Below the pieces are notes generated by a model. It had not been told where the DNA came from. It saw nothing but the letters and a program-made list of their open reading frames with translations, and searched no databases. DNA of 64,000 bases from Bacteroidales bacterium. Lineage in GTDB: Bacteria > Bacteroidota > Bacteroidia > Bacteroidales > P3. The stretch covers positions 1 through 64,000 of the forward strand of contig JAFTFL010000015.1 in the NCBI GenBank assembly GCA_017449525.1, in the 5' to 3' direction. A program made the translations under genes and the position numbers. Positions 1 through 7,343 of the stretch are shown one piece after another (within the stretch, counting starts at the first letter, position 1; each line of letters starts with the position of its first letter).

Positions 1-136
1 AATGGTCTAATTCGATAATTTGTTTTCCTTCTTTTGTTTTTAAAATTAAGGAAGAATCTCTTTTCCTAAACTTATATTCAGAAAAGAAATCAAACTGAAT
101 TAGATCAGTAATTATTTCATTAAATATAAAATCCAT
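1..136 (-). CDS. Possible immunity protein, N-terminal part (runs off window)
   Basis: The minus strand opens with an ATG at 136 and stays open to the window edge, giving 45 residues that begin MDFIFNEIITDLIQFDFF and continue with a KFRKRDSSLILKTKEGK stretch. The pattern of a short helix, then a basic stretch and hydrophobic beta strands, resembles the start of DUF4304-type or similar immunity proteins, but this is only a resemblance. It lies directly downstream of a nuclease-toxin tail on the same strand, the usual toxin-immunity order. The AT-rich composition matches the toxin tail and differs from the rest of the window. The 3' end is missing, so the family cannot be settled. Confidence 0.5.
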   Translation of the reverse strand, partial: MDFIFNEIITDLIQFDFFSEYKFRKRDSSLILKTKEGKQIIELDH

Positions 137-160
137 AGTTTTGCACTTAAATATAGTATC

Positions 161-188
161 CCTCCCTTCCGATATCATAGAAGGGAGG
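161..188 (-). terminator. Hairpin between toxin tail and putative immunity gene
   Basis: Perfect 9-bp arms CCTCCCTTC (161-169) and GAAGGGAGG (180-188) flank a 10-nt loop containing GATATC. It sits between the toxin stop (207) and the immunity ATG (136). It could be an intrinsic terminator or an attenuator separating the two genes; the flank is A/T-rich but has no long T tract. Confidence 0.45.
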
Positions 189-206
189 ATATAAAGGTAA
201 CGTTTT

Positions 207-791
207 TTACTCTATTTTATTTACTCGATGATAATCTTTAACTCTAATTTTGTCTCCTTTAGAGAGACCTTGCCCTGGTCTGTTTGAACGTACTTCAAAA
301 ATTCCGTTACCATTGTCAACATGTTCCCGTGCTGCTTTTTGGCCTTTTGACAGATGTGTGGTTGAAGAGCGTTTTGTTTCTACGATTGAAAAAGTTCCAT
401 CATCGTTTTTTATTAATTGGTCAGTATTTGTCCTGTTTTCTTTAACATTGCCCTTTTCATTTTGAGGGACTAAGCGAGTCTGAGAAGATACGTTTTTACC
501 GCCATCAACTGCTCGCTTTAATTCATCAGCTTCAAATTTCCGACCATCAGAAATGGCTTCTGCATTTTTGAGACCTTTACGGGTATCTGATGCTTTATTT
601 AAACCTTTTGCGACTTTTGTTCCACCACTTACAATTTTAGATGCACCAGCCGGAACAAATGGTATTGCCTCATTGGTGTCTCTATTTACGTGTTTCAGAG
701 ACCACGCATATTCTGCCTTTTTGCCGTCAGCAGTGAGGAAGTGTTTCTGCCAATCGAAGCCATTCTTTTTTTTTGTGTAAAGTGTTGAAAA
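207..791 (-). pseudogene. Orphan polymorphic-toxin C-terminal nuclease module without a start
   Basis: An open frame of about 194 codons ends at 207 and is closed upstream by TAA at 792-794. It contains no ATG, GTG or TTG usable as a start. The distal half has the signature of a PD-(D/E)xK nuclease toxin: a helix with EADELKRAV, then GKNVSSQTRLVP, an Asp in NTDQLIK, the catalytic-type strand IVETK (E-x-K), and a following LSKGQKAAREHV helix. The proximal part (FVPAGASKIVSGGTKVAKGL) resembles the linker after an Rhs or polymorphic-toxin core. The core itself is absent, so this is probably a displaced C-terminal cassette. An A9 tract at 765-773 borders the opening of the frame. The strongly AT-rich composition suggests transfer. 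Confidence 0.6.
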
Positions 792-1135
792 TTAGTTTTA
801 ATATACTGACGAGTTTGTTGCTGCGTTTACATTTGTCTGCTTGGTGCTGGCCATTGTGGTTGTTGTGTCTAATGTGGCTTTTTGTTTTCTGCCACTGTTG
901 TGATAGGCCTGCTGCTGGTATTTGAGCTACCGGTAGTCGATATGCTTGCGTGGAGGGCAAACTGACATCTCTGTGCAGGATGGTTGATGAAAGATAACTG
1001 CTGTCTGCCCAACGCCGTACCTCTGTTATCGTTTGGCTTGTTTGTGGTAAAATAAAGTACTGTTCAAAAGCCGCTTTTGTCTTCCGTTTTCCATGATATG
1101 AATGCACAAAGTTCGCTTATTCCAAGAATTAGTAG

Positions 1136-1143
1136 TACCTTTG
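1136..1143 (+). promoter_or_regulatory. -7 box of rmlB promoter (TACCTTTG)
   Basis: TACCTTTG fits the Bacteroidetes TAnnTTTG -7 consensus, with TTCG about 20 bp upstream (1112-1115) as a weak -33 element. It leaves a leader of about 30 nt to the ATG at 1176, which argues against any earlier rmlB start. The rest of 792-1135 shows no convincing gene. Confidence 0.6.
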
Positions 1144-1175
1144 TAAATCAGAAATCCAACAATAGTAAAGTTGTT

Positions 1176-2291
<1,116 letters not shown>

Positions 2292-2350
2292 TGGCTGAAG
2301 TAACCACGCATCTACGGGTGCATGGTTGTTGATGTCCTGATAAAAGTAGC

Positions 2351-2382
2351 GCGGGGCGATGATCCGTTGGTCATCACCCCGC
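2351..2382. terminator. Hairpin between convergent rmlB and DUF4954 genes
   Basis: Arms GCGGGGCGATGA (2351-2362) and TCATCACCCCGC (2371-2382) pair with a single mismatch around an 8-nt loop. It lies between two convergent stops and probably terminates one or both, although the T tract is poor. Confidence 0.55.
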
Positions 2383-2456
2383 GTTGCTGTTTGTTGTCGA
2401 AAGAGTGGTTACACCTCGTAGGAATGTGAGGTTGCTCAGCCTGGTGTGGCTCTGTG

Positions 2457-2530
2457 TTTAGTCCAATACTTCCATGTGTTAAGTCTATGCCAGTCCAGCA
2501 TTAAATCCAGCGCAGCCATACACTTATCCC
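2457..2530. repeat. 22-bp phased repeat, TTAArTCC-type core, 4 copies
   Basis: Related 8-mers occur exactly 22 bp apart: TTTAGTCC (2457), TTAAGTCT (2479), TTAAATCC (2501) and CTTATCCC (2523). The last overlaps the stop codon of the DUF4954 gene (2524-2526). The intervening bases are not conserved. This is a weak member of the 22-bp lattice class seen elsewhere in the window. Confidence 0.5.
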
Positions 2531-4353
2531 AGTACAGCTTTGCGTTCGTCCTCGGATAGATAGGTGCTTTTACGGAACGGATTGTCCTCATCCTTTTGTC
2601 GGGTGAGGGCTATTTGCTGCGCCACATACTCTTGCACTTTGCTAAATTCGGCCTGCAGTTGTTCGGTAGTGTCGGCTTGTAGCAGGTATTTGGCGCGTAG
2701 TTCTTTTAGGATGGCGCGAGCATGCCGTGCGCGTTGTGTGGGGTAGTCCTGCCAAAGCGCGTCCAATCGTCTGCCGACCTCTTGCCACGATAGCAGTCGC
2801 TGATTCTCTATGTCGCTGAGTAGGTGCTCCACGTCGTGTGTTGCTACAATTTGGCCGCCGACGTTTTCCCACTGTGTTTCGCGTGGCTCGTTAGAGAGCG
2901 AGAGTGCATCATTTGCATCGATGTGCTGCAGAATGTAGTACAGCAGCATCTGAGTGTAGGCCTTTATGGCATGGTCTGCTTTCAGCACCACCGTAGGCCG
3001 CTTGCTGTTTTCCATGCCGGCAGCAGTGATGGTGTCGGAGGTGGAGTTGTGGAGCAACTGTTGCAAATCCAGCAACGCTTCCAAAACTTCCTCGGCCGTG
3101 TCTGGGGCGAGAGGGGCGAACTCCACATGTTGTTGTTTGCTGATGCGCTTGTCGCGTGCGGCAAATTTCCTGCTGCATCGGTCCAATGCATACATATTAT
3201 ACATCCACCAGTAGGCCGGCATTACCTCCAGTTGATTACGGCTCGTGTTGTTACTGATCAGTGCAAAGGGGTAACGGATGTTGAGTTCGTAGGGATAGTC
3301 TGCTTTGGAGAGTAGGCAGTACGATGCGAATCGACTGCTGTGTTTCAAGCTTGTGCACAATCCTGGCCAGAAGCCGCGACCTGCTGCCAGTTCGCCGTCG
3401 GCCGTTCGGCTGTTGTGATTGCTTCCCACGGTGGCACCAGCTGCCAAGTTGCTTTGCCCTTGTATGAGGGCAGCAATGAGAAACGAGTTGTTGTGGTGCT
3501 GCTCATGTGCGGGGAATATGAAGCTGCAGCCCACCTCGCAGCGGCATAGGGTGGAGTTGTCGCCCACCACGCAGTCGTTGATGCGAAGCCCTTCGCCCAA
3601 GCTGACGTGCTCGCCCAGCATGACGTGCTCGGCTATAACGCCTACCCCTATATGGCATCCGCCTGCCGCCACGACGTCGTTCAGCATGAGGCTGCTGTCG
3701 ATGCACACTGGGTCTTGCATTGTAGAGGTTGTATCCACATTGCGTACACTGACGCAATTACGCAGATGCGTGCCAGCGCCGAGGTGGTTCACCTGTCCTG
3801 CCGATGGACGGCTCATGGCTTCCATTTGTGCCATGAGTTGTGGTCGTCCGCGGTAGCGTGCCCATAGGTACGCCATTCCGATTGTCATACCCATCACTGG
3901 GTGAATGGTGCGTCCTCCGCACTCATTCATGGGACTGACGCTGTGGAAAGGAGCGCATGTGCCGTTGTCGTTTTCAACTTTTGCTACACGTCCTACCAGC
4001 TCGCCTATGTTGTACAGCAGGCAATGGTCTCCTATGATGTAATTACGCAGTAGTCGCACTTGGTGCACTGCGCTGTGCGCTCCTATGGTGCAATTACTTA
4101 GGTGGCTGTCGTACACTCCTTCGGGTAGCGAGAGGTTGATGCCGTCCGCTTCGGATTGCACTGTTTGGTTGGCCTGCATCGTTCCGATGTGCACGGCTCC
4201 ACATAGCCTGTTGCGCTGTATGGTCGTGAGGTCGCAACCTTCGGCAACGCGGATGGCTGTCCAGTTGTCGGCAGTATTTCCTTGAGTCTGAAGTTGCACT
4301 ATCTCCTGTTGGGATAGGGTGTGCAGGGTAGGGTTGACGTGTTGTGTCATCAT
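2524..4353 (-). CDS. DUF4954 family protein (left-handed beta-helix, hexapeptide repeats)
   Basis: The 609-residue product belongs to the Bacteroidetes DUF4954 family. The central region is rich in hexapeptide-like I-G-x-x-x runs (CHIGVGVIAEHVMLGEHVSL and following), typical of left-handed parallel beta-helices such as acyl- or nucleotidyl-transferases. A conserved block HNSRTADGELAAGRGFWPG follows. The C-terminal 200 residues are helical. The frame is open upstream to 4704, but that part is low-complexity and non-homologous, and a strong hairpin lies within it, so the ATG at 4353 (or the adjacent one at 4350) is taken. The substrate is unknown; a sugar-nucleotide or acyl-transfer role is inference from the fold. 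Confidence 0.85.
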   Translation of the reverse strand: MMTQHVNPTLHTLSQQEIVQLQTQGNTADNWTAIRVAEGCDLTTIQRNRLCGAVHIGTMQANQTVQSEADGINLSLPEGVYDSHLSNCTIGAHSAVHQVRLLRNYIIGDHCLLYNIGELVGRVAKVENDNGTCAPFHSVSPMNECGGRTIHPVMGMTIGMAYLWARYRGRPQLMAQMEAMSRPSAGQVNHLGAGTHLRNCVSVRNVDTTSTMQDPVCIDSSLMLNDVVAAGGCHIGVGVIAEHVMLGEHVSLGEGLRINDCVVGDNSTLCRCEVGCSFIFPAHEQHHNNSFLIAALIQGQSNLAAGATVGSNHNSRTADGELAAGRGFWPGLCTSLKHSSRFASYCLLSKADYPYELNIRYPFALISNNTSRNQLEVMPAYWWMYNMYALDRCSRKFAARDKRISKQQHVEFAPLAPDTAEEVLEALLDLQQLLHNSTSDTITAAGMENSKRPTVVLKADHAIKAYTQMLLYYILQHIDANDALSLSNEPRETQWENVGGQIVATHDVEHLLSDIENQRLLSWQEVGRRLDALWQDYPTQRARHARAILKELRAKYLLQADTTEQLQAEFSKVQEYVAQQIALTRQKDEDNPFRKSTYLSEDERKAVLG

Positions 4354-4490
4354 GGTAGGTGGTGTATCTGTCGGGCGCCGAAGGTAGAGGCGTACTCTAT
4401 CTGCGTGTCGCACCGCGTACAAAACGCAGATGGAATGGTAATAGTATATCCACCGTGGGTGGACTTGAATCGTTGGGTTCGGTAAGAAGC

Positions 4491-4538
4491 ATTCCGCCCA
4501 TCTGTCGGGTCGGTAGCGACCAGGCCGATGGGCGGAAT
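4491..4538. terminator. Two-tier inverted repeat upstream of DUF4954 gene
   Basis: Perfect 12-bp arms ATTCCGCCCATC (4491-4502) and GATGGGCGGAAT (4527-4538) enclose a second perfect 5-bp stem, GGTCG (4508-4512) and CGACC (4517-4521), with loop GTAG. It follows the stop of the 156-aa gene (4550) and precedes DUF4954, so it is probably a terminator or attenuator between them. Confidence 0.6.
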
Positions 4539-4549
4539 TGTCGTTGGGA

Positions 4550-5020
4550 TTAGTGGCGATGGTTGTAGAGCAATTCTTTGTACCATCTGTAGGCCGAACT
4601 CGCCTCCAGCATGGGGCGGAGCCGGTCGTCCTGCTTGCACAGGTCGAAACATTCACGCACCAGCCATCGAAAGCGTATGAGGAAACGGTGGTTCCACGGC
4701 ACATCGTCGGGGTCTGTCCAATCGGTTTCGTCGTCGGCGTCGAACAGCACCTCGGCTGCCATAATCATATATTTCATGGCTTTGATGTGGCGTCCCATCT
4801 GCCATAGCGAGCGGCTGTAGGCCTCGTAGTGTTCGCTGCTGTTGTGGGCATCAACGTATCGTTCGTAGCATAGGTCGCGGTAGGTGTTTTCGGGCTCTGC
4901 GCAGTAGTTGTGTAGGTAGTAGTGGGTGTCCGCTATATCTGCAAGCGAGGGATGCAGATGTATTTCGTCGCCGTTCGTCCAGGCCATCATCACAGGCCCT
5001 TTCCAATCAATGTTTTCCAT
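4550..5020 (-). CDS. Conserved hypothetical protein, 156 aa
   Basis: I do not recognise this family. The product starts MENIDWKGPVMMAWTNGDE and is acidic and aromatic-rich (YYLHNYCAEPENTYRDLCYE, AYSRSLWQMGRHIKAMKYM), with no signal peptide or membrane segment. It is likely a small soluble helical protein, possibly TPR-like. The frame reaches 5080, but the start at 5020 fits the downstream composition better. A clear promoter lies at 5258-5265, implying a leader of about 230 nt. It shares direction with DUF4954 but is separated from it by the inverted repeat at 4491-4538. Confidence 0.75.
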   Translation of the reverse strand: MENIDWKGPVMMAWTNGDEIHLHPSLADIADTHYYLHNYCAEPENTYRDLCYERYVDAHNSSEHYEAYSRSLWQMGRHIKAMKYMIMAAEVLFDADDETDWTDPDDVPWNHRFLIRFRWLVRECFDLCKQDDRLRPMLEASSAYRWYKELLYNHRH

Positions 5021-5257
5021 AACTTTACTTGTTGAGATTAGACAATGGTGTTGCATTGCGAAGAATAAGCAACCGTGCACGTCCGTCGGCTATATGTCAA
5101 AGAACTCACTGCTCTTGCTGTGCAAATAGTGTTCGCAATAGTGCACTATTCACCCTTCGAAGCAGTTCCGAAGAACGGCCGTGTGCCTTGTCTGTTCAAG
5201 TAAAGTTCTGGTTGTAAATAGGTCAGCTCATGGTACGTTGTGCTGCAAATTGTAGTG

Positions 5258-5265
5258 CAAAGATA
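5258..5265 (-). promoter_or_regulatory. -7 box TATCTTTG, promoter for the 156-aa gene
   Basis: On the minus strand the sequence reads TATCTTTGCA, with TTCG about 18 bp upstream. The transcript would carry an unusually long leader of about 230 nt before the ATG at 5020. I see no gene in 5021-5409; the leader is the only content I can assign to it. Confidence 0.6.
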
Positions 5266-5409
5266 CGCAATTTTTCGTGGTTTCGAAGGTTTGATGTGGT
5301 GGAATATTTTTTTGAAGAGGGTGCGAATTATGGGTCGACAACCTGCAGCGAACCGCCGATTGCTCGAAGGGAAGGGGACAATAATCTGTTGGAGAACAAT
5401 TGGAGCAGC

Positions 5410-6198
5410 CTATTGCTGTCGGCGAATGAGCCTGCGTAGGAGTAGGCCTCCTACAGCCACTCCGAGCAGGTTGGCCACGAGGTCGTTGATGTCGAAACCT
5501 CGGTACGGAAGCAGGTATTGTACGCACTCAGTGGCGCAGGCCATCAGCAAAGCCATCGCCCACGGCAGCCATCCTCTTCGGTGTGTCAGGGCAGCCATGG
5601 CCAGTACGCAGGGCAGATAGACCGAGGCGTGTAGCAGATGGTCGGCTCGGATGCCCAGCACAAAGTTGTTGAGTGGTAGTCCCAGCCCGTTGAGCGGCAA
5701 CCACATTAGGAGCAATACTGTGGCGATATACCAGGGGGCGACCTGTCGGTGCAGGGTGGGGTTGGTGCACTGGTGCTTGCAGGTTCTCCAAGCGCTGCGA
5801 CGCAGTGCTACTTTGTCGTTCTTGCGCCACAACGGGTCGGAGCAAAGTAGTCGGCTGCCGTCATCGCGCAGCACCTCGGTTACGGTGCCGTACACCTTGT
5901 CGGCAGTCGTCCTTTCTGTTTTTGTTGAGGCGTCGCCCCGTAGCACAATGGTGTCTCCATGCGTGCGAACCACGCGGTGGAGCAGCAGAGTCTTGCCGTG
6001 GAGAAACAGCACGATGTCGCCGCGGTGGGGTAGGGTGGTACAGGGGGTGAGGCGCACGTTGTCGTGCTGGTCGCGCAGGGTGGGCTCCATGCTGCGGCCG
6101 CGCACAGGCAACAACACTGGACTGCCTTCCTGCAGATGCTCCACGGCATCGCGCAGTACCAAGTCGGTGGGAAGAGGTCGTGGACTGCTCAGGGACAT
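5410..6198 (-). CDS. S26-type peptidase domain fused to VanZ-like membrane domain
   Basis: The 262-residue product has two parts. Residues 25-115 carry a signal-peptidase-like core of the Sec11/SipW kind: Ser36 in GRSMEPTL, a GDIVLF strand at 60-65, His74 in LLHRVV and Asp89 in RGDAS, which fits a Ser-His-Asp arrangement. No membrane anchor precedes it. Residues 155-255 form a VanZ-like multi-pass domain, with ADHLLHASVY and ECVQYLLPYRGFDINDL followed by a small-residue helix. The start at 6198 overlaps the stop of the kinase gene by 10 bp, indicating translational coupling as last gene of the operon. Whether it cleaves the product of the PqqD/kinase pair is inference. Confidence 0.75.
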   Translation of the reverse strand: MSLSSPRPLPTDLVLRDAVEHLQEGSPVLLPVRGRSMEPTLRDQHDNVRLTPCTTLPHRGDIVLFLHGKTLLLHRVVRTHGDTIVLRGDASTKTERTTADKVYGTVTEVLRDDGSRLLCSDPLWRKNDKVALRRSAWRTCKHQCTNPTLHRQVAPWYIATVLLLMWLPLNGLGLPLNNFVLGIRADHLLHASVYLPCVLAMAALTHRRGWLPWAMALLMACATECVQYLLPYRGFDINDLVANLLGVAVGGLLLRRLIRRQQ

Positions 6199-7049
6199 AC
6201 GGTGTCGAAAGCAAGTTGAGCTGCCTCTCGGTCGGGACGGCAGCGGAGCGAGTAGACGGGTATGGTACGGACAATGCTGTCCAATAGGTCGAAGAGTGGG
6301 TCGGCCAGCCATTCGGTGGACATGGCGGCAGGGGGAAACGAGGGCTGTACGGCTGCAAAGGCTTCGATGGCGTTAAGCCGCCTCATGCTGTTGGTGCTCG
6401 CTTGCGAAAGGCGTACGATGGCCGCCAGTGGAACCTGTGCCGTGCGGTAGCACGCCCCCTTGCCGCTCCATGGGGAGCCGCAGACTGTCAGCCCATCGGG
6501 TTGTAGTCGCAAGATGGGGCTGTCGTCGTTGAGCAGCGTGGTGCCCTCTATGTGCTCCATCCACAACTGGGCATGTGTACTCTTGCCCGTGCCAGACTCT
6601 CCGAGTAGGAGTATGGCTTTCTGGTTGTTGACTATGGTGGCGGCATGCACTGGCACTCGGCCTCGATGCGCCCCTACAAAGGTGTAGCCCATCCACAGGG
6701 CAAAGCGCAGCGCCGATGCGTCGTGGCATTCGATGTCGGCGCAGTCGCTACCTATGTTCCACAGCAGACGCAGGGCAACGCTTCGCGCGCGCGTGTTATA
6801 TAGTATAAGGTGTAGGGCGTCGGCCGTTTGCTCGGTGAGGCATTCGAACAGGCCGTCTACAGCGAGGCACTTGTATAGGGGGCGTGCATCGCCTGTGGGG
6901 GGGAGATGTTCCACCAAATGGAAATGCACGTCGGCCGTGGACTGCGATTCAAAAACAGCAAACCCCGATGGCATAGGCACATCGGGGAGAGCTGTCGTTT
7001 GGTCCACAGCGAGGTGCAACCCTGCTATGTCGTAGCAGGCACTACGCAT
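6189..7049 (-). CDS. HprK-related P-loop kinase
   Basis: The 286-residue product has a Walker A motif GESGTGKS (150-157) in the HprK-type context LLLGESGTGKSTHAQLW. It continues with LLNDDSPIL (Walker B-like), and GSPWSGKGACY matches the second phosphate-binding segment of HPr-kinase C-terminal domains. The N-terminal half lacks the HprK regulatory domain. Such kinases occur beside PqqD-like proteins in peptide-modification or secretion loci. Its ATG (7049) overlaps the PqqD-like stop by 8 bp. The target (protein serine, peptide or small molecule) is unknown. Confidence 0.8.
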   Translation of the reverse strand: MRSACYDIAGLHLAVDQTTALPDVPMPSGFAVFESQSTADVHFHLVEHLPPTGDARPLYKCLAVDGLFECLTEQTADALHLILYNTRARSVALRLLWNIGSDCADIECHDASALRFALWMGYTFVGAHRGRVPVHAATIVNNQKAILLLGESGTGKSTHAQLWMEHIEGTTLLNDDSPILRLQPDGLTVCGSPWSGKGACYRTAQVPLAAIVRLSQASTNSMRRLNAIEAFAAVQPSFPPAAMSTEWLADPLFDLLDSIVRTIPVYSLRCRPDREAAQLAFDTVCP

Positions 7050-7317
7050 CGGCTGTGATGAGGTTGTGCTGTGAGAGCAGGTCAACCCACTGCAGGGCAT
7101 CGCGCATCGCTGCGTTGGAGTCCACCTCGTAGCGTGTTGTCAGAAGCGAGGCCACTTCGTCGAGCGCAAAGTCTCTGTCCTGCAGCTGTCGCCACAGGTA
7201 GACAGCGGTGGCGTTCAGCTGCAGCACGCGCGTGGTGTCGCCTGCGCTGTGGCCTTGCAGGATGACGATGTGGTCATCGGCTACGCGGCGCAACTTGAAA
7301 TGGCTGTTGATACGCAT
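7042..7317 (-). CDS. PqqD-family protein (RiPP recognition-like), 91 aa
   Basis: The start at 7317 gives MRINSHFKLRRVADDHIVI, then a strand-rich half, LNATAVYLWRQLQ, a DEVASLL helix and a final helix ending HNLITADA. This is the typical PqqD winged-helix pattern (N-terminal strands, L-N-x-T-A-x-x-L-W motif, three helices). PqqD domains bind leader peptides and present them to modifying enzymes. It lies 26 bp after the EF-hand gene and overlaps the kinase gene, so it is within an operon. No precursor peptide or radical SAM enzyme was found adjacent, so its client is unknown. Confidence 0.85.
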   Translation of the reverse strand: MRINSHFKLRRVADDHIVILQGHSAGDTTRVLQLNATAVYLWRQLQDRDFALDEVASLLTTRYEVDSNAAMRDALQWVDLLSQHNLITADA

Positions 7318-7343
7318 GGTGTTTGTTCGTGGGTCGAGGTCTC

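Noticed and set aside
727-1107. 126-residue minus-strand frame between the toxin tail and rmlB
   Set aside because: It overlaps the rmlB promoter and start region, has low-complexity His/Gln-rich sequence and no recognisable domain; probably not a gene.
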